Below are positions 47,585 through 57,836 of a stretch of DNA of 64,000 bases, one piece after another. The stretch is taken from positions 1 to 64,000 of the forward strand of contig SRSI01000003.1 of assembly GCA_005656395.1 (NCBI GenBank). The letters run 5' to 3'. The position numbers and the translations under genes were made by a program. This DNA comes from Strongyloides papillosus. Taxonomy: Eukaryota > Nematoda > Chromadorea > Rhabditida > Strongyloididae. Below the pieces are notes generated by a model. It saw only the letters and a program-made list of their open reading frames with translations. It did not search any database and was not told the DNA's origin. Position 1 is the first letter of the stretch; each line of letters opens with the position of its first letter.

Positions 47585-47821
47585 CTGGATTCGCTGAAAT
47601 CTAGGGGCAAGTTAACTCCAAATTCAAACGACGTACTTCAATCATCTGTTCTTATCGCTAAAAGAAAACGTACACCTGCATCAAAGAAACCACTGTCATC
47701 CACTCCAAATCTGTCTGTCTTACAGATCAAAAGTAATCAAATTCTTCATACACCAAACCATTACAAATCTATCCAATACAACTACCTTTCTACTCTACTA
47801 CATACAATCCGAAGAAAATGA
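47585..47821 (+). CDS. ATG-less upstream frame overlapping Gag start
   Basis: Open from 47585 to a TGA at 47819-47821, with no ATG. The translated content is not random: it includes a basic, nuclear-localisation-like KRKRTPASKKP and many S, T, P and N residues. Its stop overlaps the ATG of the next frame (ATGA). It looks like the N-terminal part of Gag in the preceding frame, joined by frameshift or reinitiation, or preceded by a spliced exon. Confidence 0.45.
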   Translation: MDSLKSRGKLTPNSNDVLQSSVLIAKRKRTPASKKPLSSTPNLSVLQIKSNQILHTPNHYKSIQYNYLSTLLHTIRRK

Positions 47822-48669
47822 CATATCACTTTACTCTTGCCGTTACCAAATACTCTCATACTGAAACTTCCAGAAAGTTCTCAGCCTTTCTTTCTCAAAT
47901 CCGCGATGCCTTTTCTATTGATGGTGTTACTGATGAAAATATCAAATTTCCACTTTTAAGAAGTCGTCTTGATGACAAAACTCGCGAAATGATACCAACT
48001 ACGAAACCAGATGAAACCTTTGAACAGTACTTGATCCGTCTTGCTGCAATATTCGATGATACCTTAATCACGAATGATCTTGAAACACAATACTCTTTCT
48101 TCAAACTGAACTTCTCCAGCGATAAGTTTGAGGAAACTCTCCGTGAATTCGTCCAGCTCCATGAAACCATATATCGTGATCTTCCGGCAGAACTCAATTT
48201 TCAATCTTTCCGTCGTCGCTTATTAGATCTTCTCACTCCAAAGCCAAATCTCTTCAAAGTTATTCTCAACAGTACTGCTACAACAAATCCAACTCTTGTT
48301 ACTACACTGGTTCACTTCTTCAAAGCGAATGGTCTCTTACACAAGCATTCCCTAGACACCTGTATCTCTACAATGGACAACTATATTTCAACTTCACTGT
48401 ATACAAAACAAGAACATATTTCGTCTCCAAATACTTTTACTGTCAAAAACGAAGTTAACAACACTTCTACAACTACCGTTCAATCATCACCTATTATTAT
48501 CAGACAAACTACGATGAACAATATCTCTTCAAAAACTATCATGGACGCCGACTCCAACGCTACCTATATTGATCCAACAACTAAGAATAAAATTATTCTC
48601 TCTAGTGTTCCTGAATCTATTAACCAAATTCCATCAAATGGTTATCTGTATGCAACCGTACCCGTCTAA
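47818..48669 (+). CDS. Gag-like protein of the young LTR element (283 aa)
   Basis: The ATG at 47818 gives a 283-residue protein with much higher GC than its surroundings. The first 180 residues have the helical, charged character of retrotransposon Gag (RDAFSIDGVTDENIKFPLL, then FEQYLIRLAAIFDD and FREFV-type segments). The C-terminal third is rich in T, S and N. No zinc knuckle is present. It ends at a single TAA, after which the same frame is open for nearly 300 more codons, so readthrough would give a larger product. The upstream ATG-less frame overlaps the start by four bases. The family is assigned from position and composition, not from a strong motif. Confidence 0.7.
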   Translation: MTYHFTLAVTKYSHTETSRKFSAFLSQIRDAFSIDGVTDENIKFPLLRSRLDDKTREMIPTTKPDETFEQYLIRLAAIFDDTLITNDLETQYSFFKLNFSSDKFEETLREFVQLHETIYRDLPAELNFQSFRRRLLDLLTPKPNLFKVILNSTATTNPTLVTTLVHFFKANGLLHKHSLDTCISTMDNYISTSLYTKQEHISSPNTFTVKNEVNNTSTTTVQSSPIIIRQTTMNNISSKTIMDADSNATYIDPTTKNKIILSSVPESINQIPSNGYLYATVPV

Positions 48670-49460
48670 GATCCAACTATAAAACCTTTAGATGGACACT
48701 TCCATGTATCAAATACCGTTCTTGATAATCCTACCAAATCATTAGATCCCGTAAATAAACTGTTTTATGACTCTCTCCAAAAACACCCACCAATTACCCA
48801 TCACGATGATTATGAAAGAAAAAAGAAAAAAACCAGTATACCAAAACAAACTATTCTCTTTAATATTGATATTGATGATTCGAAATACTATCAAGCCCCA
48901 CAAACTTCTGAATTTATACTTCAAATTTCCTATCCGCCAATCACCCATCACCGTGATTATGATATCAAAACTACGTATGTCAACCAATCTCTAAATCAAT
49001 TAGCTGATTCCATTAACTGTCTCTTCTCTTCAAACAATTTTTTCAAGAAAAAACGTGGTAGATTAAAACCCACTCAAATCCTTCATTACAAAATCACTTT
49101 ATGGGAAGGAGCTTACTTAAAACGGCGTGGCAATGATGTTACTGTAACATCAACAGATCAAATTGTTATACCGGAGAATATTGAAACCACCAACAAAATC
49201 TTGTACCTATCACACGATAAATCAAGTTCCTATAAACATCACTTTTCAAGATTGCCGATTTTACCACCATGTCTGAGATTGAAGACTTTTTCCTCTATCA
49301 ACAACAAGGAGAAAGAAATTACCAATCTACTCTCAACAAAAACTCCATACTACAAGAAGAATCTACAAGAAAACTTGAACCAAAATTCTTTGATACCTGT
49401 CAACTACCATCTTTTTCTATTGATAAGAATATCCACCAGGAATCTCAATGTAAAGGATGA
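48670..49460 (+). pseudogene. Pol remnant after the Gag stop
   Basis: In frame with Gag after the TAA, the sequence encodes charged, protein-like residues. One segment, WEGAYLKRRGN then QIVIPENIETTNKILYLSHD, resembles the stretch just before and into the integrase zinc domain of gypsy-type Pol. Around 49260 coding character switches to the minus-one-shifted frame (49269-49460, MSEIEDFFLYQQQGERNYQ). That frame ends with TGA inside the purine tract, four bases before the 3' LTR. RT, RNase H and the integrase core are absent, so this is an internal-deletion derivative that needs a helper element. Confidence 0.6.
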
Positions 49461-49463
49461 AGG

Positions 49464-49678
49464 AGTCAGATATATTCATAAATATCTCTTGACACGAATT
49501 AGTCAGGATCTGTTTTACTGTATAATTTTATCATGTTTTATCATATAATATTCATTTTATCATTCCCCACCATTCCCCATCATTTCATAATTATTGTTAT
49601 AGTGTGTTCCCTTTTTAAATATATATTCATGTTTGTATTTATTATAGGTTACACACCAGCTTAAATAAAATTTTAACT
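49464..49678 (+). repeat. 3' LTR
   Basis: Same 215 bp as 47343-47557 with no difference that I can see, indicating very recent insertion. Confidence 0.95.
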
Positions 49679-50044
49679 CTTTTTTTCAAAATGATCACTA
49701 CTCTTTGAACCATAACTCGGCCAATTATTGACACAATTCCATATTATTGTCTTTCCGCACTATTCTGGAATTTGATCTTTCAAATGACATATAAACCATT
49801 GTATTTCATATATTTTATGATAACGTTATCTCTTGTACAAAACTATGCTAAAAAAGGCCAAAAAAAACACTGTTTTTTAAAGATAATTTGGCCAATTATG
49901 CTCCGAAACTTTTGAGACCTATCTTCTCCACTAAGTTAGAAAAAAAAACACATTTTTTGACTTTTTATCTATGAAAATCGGTTGAATTTTAAGAGAGTTA
50001 TGAGAGAGACAAACTTTCTTTTCTTATTTCTTTTTATTATAGAT

Positions 50045-50966
50045 CTATTTAGTTTCAGACATAACTCTTTTTAAACTCGATCATTTATTATGATTAAATA
50101 GTCGTCAGATGTATTTTTTTCTAACTTAAAGAGAAAATAAGTCACAAAACGTTTAGTCCACAATTTATCAAATTATGTTAAAAAATATTACTTTTTAATA
50201 CACTTTTTTTGTATAGTTATTCTCTTTCAAATAACTTTTGTAAAAAGAATTAAAATTTTATGTTTTATAATTTATTTAGGATGTACGAGTATTAAATTGA
50301 GAGGTAAACTCAGTATTAAAAAGATTAACAAAAGATAAATCAAATTATGGACCAAAAAGTGATGATCATTTTTTTAGAAAAAATTAAAATTTTCTCATGT
50401 TATAACTTTATCAAAGTTGTTTAAAGTAAATAAAACTAATTTTATTACATATATCAAAGATTGACATAAAATATGAAAACTATAACGAAGTTTGTAGATT
50501 ATAAACGAAAAAAGTTATTTTTAGGTACCAATTTTTGATTCTTTTTTCATTTATATATTTGTAAAATTAACGTAAATATGTAGTTAATAGAGCAATAATA
50601 TTAAATTGTTTATACCAATTCAAAGGTATGATGAAGAGTCACTTAAATTGTTACTTGGAAATATTCAAATATACATATTTATTTATCTTTTGGATAATAA
50701 ATGAGATTCTTTTTGTTAGGTAGATTTTTTTTAAACTAAACAGTTTCAATAAATGTAAACGTTATGAAATGATTCTCAAACTCAGAAATATTTCATATTT
50801 TATAACAATTTATTTTCGGTTATCTTATATCTTCAGAAATGTATAATTTCAATGAAATAATTGTTTATACACATACTTCGATTAACAATTTAGTATAAAA
50901 ATGTTTTAATAAAAATTTTGCTCTGCGGACAAGCTATGACCTGCCGAAGGCGGGTCTAAGGCAGGT
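50045..50966 (+). mobile_element. Helitron-like element H3, opposite orientation
   Basis: Begins with TC directly after the GA end of H2 (…TATAGA|TCTATTTAG). It runs through one inverted ~520-bp unit (50045-50560) and the usual head segment. It ends with the hairpin GACCTGCC-GAA-GGCGGGTC, TAAGG and CAGG|T, so the CTRR has one change. H2 and H3 therefore meet 5' end to 5' end. Confidence 0.55.
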
Positions 50967-51598
50967 TGTATAAAATTCGATAATATCTATGATAAAATTT
51001 ACAAAGTTTTAAGTAACATTAAATTAAATATAAACAAAAATGTTTAAGCTGTATTTTGATTGGTTGAAAAATCAATCTTCAATCTTAATAAGAAAGAATG
51101 GCATAAGGATTACGTATGAAACATTTGAAAGCAAATAAAGTCGCCTTAATTGAATCTCATTTATGTTTTATTTTATCATTTAAATTACTTGCTTATATCG
51201 AATATTTGTATTCAACATACACTCTAAATTAGTTCTTGAATGTTTATATTTCATTATTTTGCTTATTATAAATGTTGTTACAGTACAGGTGATTGAAAGT
51301 ATTTTTTTAATAAACATTTGTTTTATACATCGTTTTTGATTGTTTTTCCATTTTTTAATGTACGTTGACTTCAGACAAAATTTTATAAATTTACCCATCG
51401 ACCACACATCTGATTATATAATGCTAAAATTTTTGTAATCTGTAGTAAAAATAATATTAATATATAATTCGTATAATATTTACTGCTTTTTGATTTCCAA
51501 TATTACAGGTTTAAATATTTGTTTTTAAATATTTATATATAATAAATTTTAGTATTTAAGTGAATTTTATTTCTATAATATTAAAATATATTGCAATA
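50967..51598. promoter_or_regulatory. Upstream region of gene C
   Basis: No gene; the minus frame at 51180-51407 has weak composition. The last 160 bp align with the upstream region of gene A. Confidence 0.45.
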
Positions 51599-52031
51599 AT
51601 GTTCTTAAGAATATTTACAACACTTATAATTGTTCTAATGTTTTATAATCATTATAATAGTTTTGTTGAAGGTTTCCTAAATACAATTGTCAGCGGAAAA
51701 CCTTATTGGAAAATTGGAAATGAAGAAACTAAAGGCACAATAGATATAAAATGTAAAAACTATGTATCAACTGGTCGACAGAAGTTAATTAATAATTCTA
51801 TTTACACAGTTATTGTAGAAAGTAAAGAGGATAAAATACCAGGTAAATAAATACATAAGAAAATAATCTGTTTGTTAAGATGATTGTAATGTTGAAATTA
51901 CTTACCGTGTGAAAAGAAAACTCAAAACTGTTTGTGAAAACTCAGGTCATTGGGATCTTAAAAATCACCAAGTTGCGTGTTTTCTTTATATGGATGATAC
52001 GGATCTACTGATAGAAAAACGTATCCCTTAA
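51599..52031 (+). CDS. Gene C: small secreted cysteine-containing protein, two exons
   Basis: Exons are 51599-51842 and 51880-52031. The 37-bp intron begins GTAAAT and ends TGTTAAG, and splits a GAT codon in phase 1, as in gene A. I chose the ATG at 51599, not the in-frame one at 51560, because alignment with gene A places the start there and it yields a clean signal peptide (MFLRIFTTLIIVLMFYNHYN). The mature protein has KPYWKIGNE, an NNS site, and after the intron DDCNVEITYRVKR, then TVC and ACF. Unspliced reading stops after three codons of the intron. It is paralogous to gene A by intron, N-terminus and upstream sequence; product about 131 residues. Function unknown. Confidence 0.65.
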
Positions 52032-52463
52032 GTAGACATTTATTGGATAAATTAATGGATCATAAAATTCTCTACATATAAAAGTGAATTTTTTTATCTA
52101 AAATTCTCATTATTTTAATTAAATTTTGCTTAAAAGTCGGATTGTGATTTTATAGTTATTTTATATAATCGCTCTTTCTAATAATAAAATTTATTATTAT
52201 GTAATCGTGTCTAATCCTACACACAAAACCAAAACATGTCTCCACGTGACGTGCCGTCTATGCTAAACCGTCATTAATGGTTTAATGAAAAACGACATGG
52301 TACATTTTAATGTAAACGCATTATGCCAATTATATTAAAAAATTTAATGTGTGGTTTAGGTAATAATGAGGTAATTTTTTTTTGCATATAATGTATCATA
52401 CATTCTTTTACAAAATTTCGTTGATAAAGCTGGACGATATCATTTTATATAATTTTGCAATAA

Positions 52464-53921
52464 CCAGCCTTTGGCAAGTTATAACTGGTCCGCGGAGCAT
52501 ATTTCTTAATAAAACTTTTTTATAATAATTTATTAATCAAAGTATGTGTGTAAAAAATCGTTTCATTGAATTACATTTTTCTGAAAAAATAAAATAATCA
52601 AAAATAAAAAATTATACTATTTTAATACATGAATATTCCTATGTTTTAAAATCATTTTATAACATTTATATTTGTTAAAACTGCTTAGTTAAGTAAAAAA
52701 TTTACCCAACACAAAGAATTTTATTTATATCGAAAAAGTGGATAAAAACAAACATTTAAATAATTTCAAGTAACAATTTAAGTGACTTTCTCTTATATTA
52801 TTTAAATTAGTATAAATAATTTAATATCATTGCTCTATTAACTAAATATCTACCTTAATTTTACAAACATATAAATGAAAAAACAAAAAAATTAATAACT
52901 AAAATAACTTTTTTCGTTTTTAAGCTACAAACTTCGTTAATGTTTCCATATTTTAAAAAAGTCTTTGTCCTATGTACTAAATTTAGTTTAATTTTTTTAA
53001 ACAATTTTGCACAAAATTCAAATATTAGAAAATCTTAATTTTTACTAAAAATATGATCACCATCTCTTGATAAATTACTTAATTCATTTTTTGATAATTC
53101 TTTTAATATCGAGCTTTCCCATTTCCATACTTTTTACATTTCAAATGAGTCATAAATCATAAAGTTTCATTAACTCTTAAAAAAGTTATTTTTAGAACAA
53201 ACTATGCAGAAATGTGTATAAAAAATGATATTTTTTAATATAACTTGGTCAATTGTAGACTAAAAGTTTTGCGACTTATTTTTCCCTCTAAGTTGAAGAA
53301 AAATACATCAAATGACTATTTGATCATAAAAATTAATCAAGTTTGAAAAGAGTTTTGTTTGGAACAAAATTGATTTTTACAATAAAAATGGAAAAAAGGC
53401 AAAAAAGTTGACATTCAAATTAATATATCTTCTTTCGTAGTTAAGCTATAAACTTCGTTAGACCCTTATTTTCTAAGTTTGACGTAGATCTATATAACAG
53501 ATACTATTTTATTTCATTTCACCAAGTTATGACTAATTTAAAGCTGTTTAATTTTTAAATCTCTTTTTCAAAAAGGTCACCACTCTTTGGACTATAACTC
53601 GGCCGATTTTAATACAATTCCGTAATATTATATTTCCTCCCTATTCTGGCAGTAGGCCTTTCAAATGGTATATAAACCATTGTATATTATCTATTTTGAA
53701 ATAACGTTTCTCCCTGGTTAAATATATGCTAGAAAAAGTCAAAAAAAAACAGTGTTTTTTAAAAAATAATTTAGCCAATTATAGTCTAAAACATTTGAGA
53801 CCCATTTTTCTCCCTAAGTTAAAGAAAACACATTATTTGGTTAGTTACTCATAAAAATTAGTTAAATTTGAAAGGAGTTATAAGAGAGACAAAGTTTTTT
53901 TTTATTTCTTTTTATAATAGT
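52464..53921 (-). mobile_element. Helitron-like element H5, short copy
   Basis: Left end CCAG after A, with a partly eroded hairpin (CCTTTGGCAAGTTATAACTG), then the family head and two ~520-bp units. Landmarks are at about 53245 (CTAAAAGTTTTGCGAC) and 53770. The right end is TTATTTCTTTTTATAATAG. It lies between genes C and D as H1 lies between A and B. Confidence 0.55.
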
Positions 53922-54119
53922 TTAGAGCTTTTATATTTGATGAAAGTTTCATCAAATTTTCTAATTTTTTTTTCTTTTCAATAACATTTATTTTTAGTAT
54001 AAAAAAATTTCATATTTAAAAAAAACTTTGAATTTATTAAGAAATTAAAATTAATCTATTTGTTTAAATATATTACTTATTAATTTTTAAGAAATAAAAT
54101 TATTTATTTTTTTGTCGTC

Positions 54120-55659
54120 TTATTTATTTAGATGTAAACCTTCAAACCGTTTTGGCTCTTTTGGTTCGCACGTTGTCACATGTGTATTCGAAAAACCCCC
54201 TTCTGGATTCCCAATACCTGTAAAAATTAATCATATTTTAACAGAATACATATTATTGATATAATATCATTTTATATAAAATATTCTCTCATATTTGTTT
54301 TATTTATACTTACATGAAAGCAATGTATAACAAAGACTTACAGAATCAGTACTATTAAAAGTATATACCAAATTACACTCTCCACTGTACTTGTTTTTTT
54401 TTAAGAAATATATATAATATACATCGTACTTTTCACTATCGAAATGTGCATATTGATAATTCTTTCGATTAACCGTAAATGGTCTACCAATTTTTTTTCT
54501 ATTGCTTTTTCGCATTCTTCAAAAGCTTTATCTTTATCCTTTCCAGTTAGGTCAAACTGATTTTGCGTAGATGTTCGTCTTTTATGTCTTTCTAGATTTC
54601 CACCAATTTTACTATCAAATATAAAATTATCTGTATAAAAAGTAGAATTGTAGTTTTACTGTTACAAAAACTATTACCTGTATTATCATTTATTTTAATA
54701 TATAGATTATATTAGGTTGTTGCAAAAGTTCTGTCGTATTTTTTACAAAATTTTTAAATGATTGTAATCTTAATAAGAAATATGTCTAATTTACAATATA
54801 CTATTGAATATAATTTACAACTAGTCTCCATTAAGTAGCCACCTTATCGATTCCAGATGTGAAGAATTTCCCATTCTTTTTGAAGAAAGTTTCAAAAAAA
54901 CCAATATTTGCCTTACCAACTTTACTAAAGTATCTAGTATCCTAGAAGCTATGTAGATATAAGAGTAAGTGGTGATTAGATGGAGAAACATCTGGAAAGT
55001 ATTTTGTGTGCGAGAGAAATTCATAACTTCTCTTATCCAGATTTCTTTGATTCTTCAATGTCACATGTCATCATATTGAAGAACAACATTTTTGTAATTT
55101 TTCGATTTACGTAATTTTTTTAGAATTTTTTCGTCTGATTTTGAAAGAGTTTTACAATAGGGTTCATAAAAATTAGTTTGGAAATTATAAAATCTCAAAA
55201 AATCTTCATTCGAAACTGAAGTCATACAAATTCATTCTTCATCTTCAAGATTCTTTCTTTGTCTTGAAACTTTAAGAACGATGTTTACATAGTCCCAACA
55301 TTTACTACATCTCTCTCCAATGCTATACAAAAATTTTTGAAAGTACCAGTTGTCATTTGTCTTAGTTGGAGCTCTTAGAAAATACAGTGTCAAAAATTAC
55401 TTCTGACCACATCTATGTTTAGCAAAAGAAAATGTGGCATAGACGGTTTAACAAATTGTGATTATACAAATTTTAAAGTTAAGAAGTGGTACTATCTAAT
55501 TACTATAATATCTTAATTTTATATCAATTGTAATCATGTTTTTTTGATGATTAAAAATGACCATAAAAAATACGACAGAACTTTTGCAACAACCTAATAT
55601 GTTGTGTTAATTAATAATGATAAAACGATGAAACTAAAGCTATTAATTAAAAATTTCAT
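54120..55659 (-). pseudogene. Gene D: small secreted protein, split by a MITE and an A8 frameshift
   Basis: The start codon at 55659-55657 begins a signal peptide (MKFLINSFSFIVLSLLINTT). Exon 1 is interrupted by the 886-bp MITE (54712-55597, TA duplicated) and resumes to 54678. Intron 1 is 54632-54677 (46 bp, phase 1, again splitting GAT), exon 2 is 54314-54631, intron 2 is 54218-54313 (96 bp, ending TTTTTACAG), and exon 3 is 54120-54217. In exon 2 the run T8 at 54491-54498 breaks the frame; one more A on the coding strand would connect KAFEECEKAIEKK with the following IGRPFTVNR. Later segments contain several cysteines and VTTCEPKEPKR. The MITE alone makes this allele non-functional unless spliced out. 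The position relative to gene C mirrors gene B to gene A. Confidence 0.6.
54712..55597 (-). mobile_element. 886-bp mariner-derived MITE, copy 2, in exon 1 of gene D
   Basis: Same length, orientation and termini (TTAGGTTGTTGCAAAAGTTC) as 19813-20698, with scattered substitutions. TA flanks at 54710-54711 and 55598-55599. Removing it and one TA restores a continuous exon 1 reading frame for gene D. Confidence 0.92.
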
Positions 55660-56532
55660 TTTTGTATATAGTTAAATAATTTTTTTTATCCTTATATAGC
55701 AAAAATTTTGAAATTTATGTTCCTCCATATGAAAAATAAATATTTTTAAATAGTTTATTTAAATAATAATATTATAATTAAATGTTATGAATGAAAAAAA
55801 TTATTATGATAGTATATTTTTAAATATTCTTATTTGATTGTTATAGAAATGTCATTATAAAACAAAAAATTTACACAGAGTTTTACAAAAATAATATTTT
55901 GCCATTAAACATTAATGATCTTTTTTATTCTTAAAATAAAATTCTGCACTATAGTTATTTTGTAGATTAAAATAATAATATCTTTATTTTTTTACCACTA
56001 GAAAATTGTGATTATAATTAGATTTATTGATTAATAAATGTTTTTTTTTATTTAAATTAGTATAGCTTCTCTACTATGTAAAACTATCAGCATTATTTAT
56101 TTAAATATTAAAAGTTAAACTTTTTTTCGTTTGGTTCCAAAATATAATAAATAATAATGTCCATTAACTTTATTATATAATTACTGTAAGAAACAATCTA
56201 CGATTTTAAATAAAATTTCAGGGTTCATTGAGAATTTAAATACGGCTAAAATTTTTGAAAAAGTTTTATTACCATTCACATAGAATAAATAAAGCTTTAT
56301 CAAATGAGCATATTTACATTTATTGCGATAAAGTTTGTAAAAAGTTATGACTAATCAAAGATCATAAATTAAATTTTTTTAGCAAAAAAGTAAATACAAA
56401 TACTAATTTTGTAGAATTTATTATATATACTCAAAATTTTTTTGCACGTTTTATGATACACGCATTGCATTTGACATACATTACACTATACATAATCCGT
56501 GATGACGTAATTTATATGAGGTTTTTAAATTA
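55660..56532. other. AT-rich upstream region of gene D
   Basis: No gene or repeat recognised. Confidence 0.5.
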
Positions 56533-56865
56533 CGGTCAGCCCTCTCATTCGCGGTTTCGCTATAAGAGATTTCAGTTATCTGCGGTTAAAAAATTACCAG
56601 AAACTAATAAGTTATAACATGAGGGTACATGCAGTTTTTTTTATTCTACCAATGTTAGAGTACAAACTCTATTTACGATTAAATTTTCTATTTTTTTTTA
56701 AATTAAGCTAACTAAAAAATTACTTTTGTTTACAATTGTAGAAAAAATATATTTTATCTATAATTTAAAGGTGGTAACACATGGAAAAAAAAAGAAATAC
56801 TACGGTTCGCTATTATCCGCGGTAGTCTCAGAAACCAATCTACCGCGGATACTGGGGGACTACTG
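56533..56865. mobile_element. Pogo/Tigger-like MITE (333 bp)
   Basis: Flanked by TA. The left end, CGGTCAGCCCTCTCATTCGC followed by GGTTTCGCTAT, and the right end (CAGTAGTCCCCCAGTATCCG then CGGTAGATTGG on the minus strand) match the CCGCGG-containing termini typical of pogo/Tigger elements. It has no coding capacity. Confidence 0.8.
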
Positions 56866-57429
56866 TACTTAAATTTTTTTTGTATTCTTATAAAACAAAA
56901 TCATTTAAAGTATTTGTTGAAAAATTACATACATTTAAGTTTTTTTATATTATTTTAACACAAATTCTATTAAATAATTTGTTAAAAAAGTACATATAGT
57001 TAAGTTTAGTTAGCAATAAATATTTCAGGAAAAGTATATTTTTTATGACCCGGCACCCGACCCAGCAATACATGGAAATGTTTGTGACCCGACCCGGCAC
57101 TAAAATTTTTTATTTTGATGCATGCTACAATTCTAGCTAAAGAGAAGAAATTTTTAGACAGAAAGAAAATGATAACTAAAAAAAAATAATGCCTTGTATA
57201 ACATGCCACTTACAAGACATAGAAGAATTTCTCTTATCTTATACAACTCAGTGGAAACTTTATGGTGACAAAGTAATGAATGATTTACTATTATAAACTT
57301 ATAAAAAGTGATTTTTTTACTCATTAAAAGTATTTTTATAATTTTGTTACCACAATAAATTAATTTTATAATCTATTTTTCCTTGTACTTATTTATTTAT
57401 TTTTATGAAATTTTTGGTTATTAAAAATG
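56866..57429. other. AT-rich, with a short GC-rich repeat
   Basis: At 57048-57107, GACCCGGCACCCGACCC and GACCCGACCCGGCAC occur 30 bp apart in an otherwise AT-rich context. No gene is supported; the minus frame at 57006-57209 merely crosses this patch. Confidence 0.4.
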
Positions 57430-57836
57430 GATGAAGTTATTGTTCAAGATATTATGTAGCTTTTGTTGAGAATGACATTTTGTCTGATCGTACAAAACAT
57501 TATCTACACCATTGTGAACTAGTGCTGTAAGGGATCTACAATCAACAGAAACTTTTCGTGAATTCTATTCAAATCAACGTAAATAAAACCATCTTTATGA
57601 TGGATTATATTAATTACAAAGAGATTTAATACCTGATGAGTGTCGTAAAAATAAGGATATTTCAAAATATTTTTGAAGATAGTTCATTCAGTTTTAAATT
57701 TAAATGGATTTTTCAAATTTGATAGTGAAAAACTTTCAAAAATAATTCGTTTAAGAAATCGTCATTACAATAATGTGGCTGATAAAGATGAATCTGAGAT
57801 AGAGCTTAGCTGTCGTCTAGATAATTATGTATTATA
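57430..57836 (+). pseudogene. Unrecognised gene relic
   Basis: Plus-strand segments in successive frames look protein-like: FVENDILSDRTKHYLHHCEL (about 57462), then RDLQSTETFREFYSNQRK, then LQRDLIPDECRKNKDISKYF, then from 57673 LNGFFKFDSEKL and HYNNVADKDESEIELS. Stops and frame changes lie between them. The 0.95-kb MITE at 57837 cuts the 3' end. I cannot name the parent gene. Confidence 0.45.

Larger units (their letters stand above)
47343..49678 (+). mobile_element. Young non-autonomous LTR retrotransposon (2336 bp)
   Basis: Two direct LTRs of 215 bp, identical as read, bracket 1.9 kb of coding-type sequence. A 4-bp target duplication CTTT flanks the element (47339-47342 and 49679-49682). 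The LTRs begin AGT and end ACT. A purine tract AAAGGATGAAGG precedes the 3' LTR. RT is missing. The insertion interrupts a ~520-bp repeat unit that can be read across the gap. Confidence 0.95.
42117..50044 (-). mobile_element. Large Helitron-like block H2
   Basis: The left (3') end has the family hairpin and CCAG (CTGG on the minus strand) after an A. The right (5') end is TTATTTCTTTTTATTATAGA at 50025-50044, the same sequence that ends H1. Between them are tandem ~520-bp units (42530-43252, 46320-47342, 49679-50044), an unrelated noncoding stretch at 43253-46320, and the LTR retrotransposon at 47343-49678. It may be one element that captured sequence, or two copies joined. Confidence 0.45.

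Noticed and set aside
48667..48669. Alternative genetic code reading TAA as sense
   Set aside because: Host and transposon genes in the window (astacin, LINE, pol, gag) end normally at TAA or TGA, so code reassignment is not supported.
35629..53921. A protein encoded by the ~520-bp units
   Set aside because: No frame is conserved between units; stops fall at different places in each.
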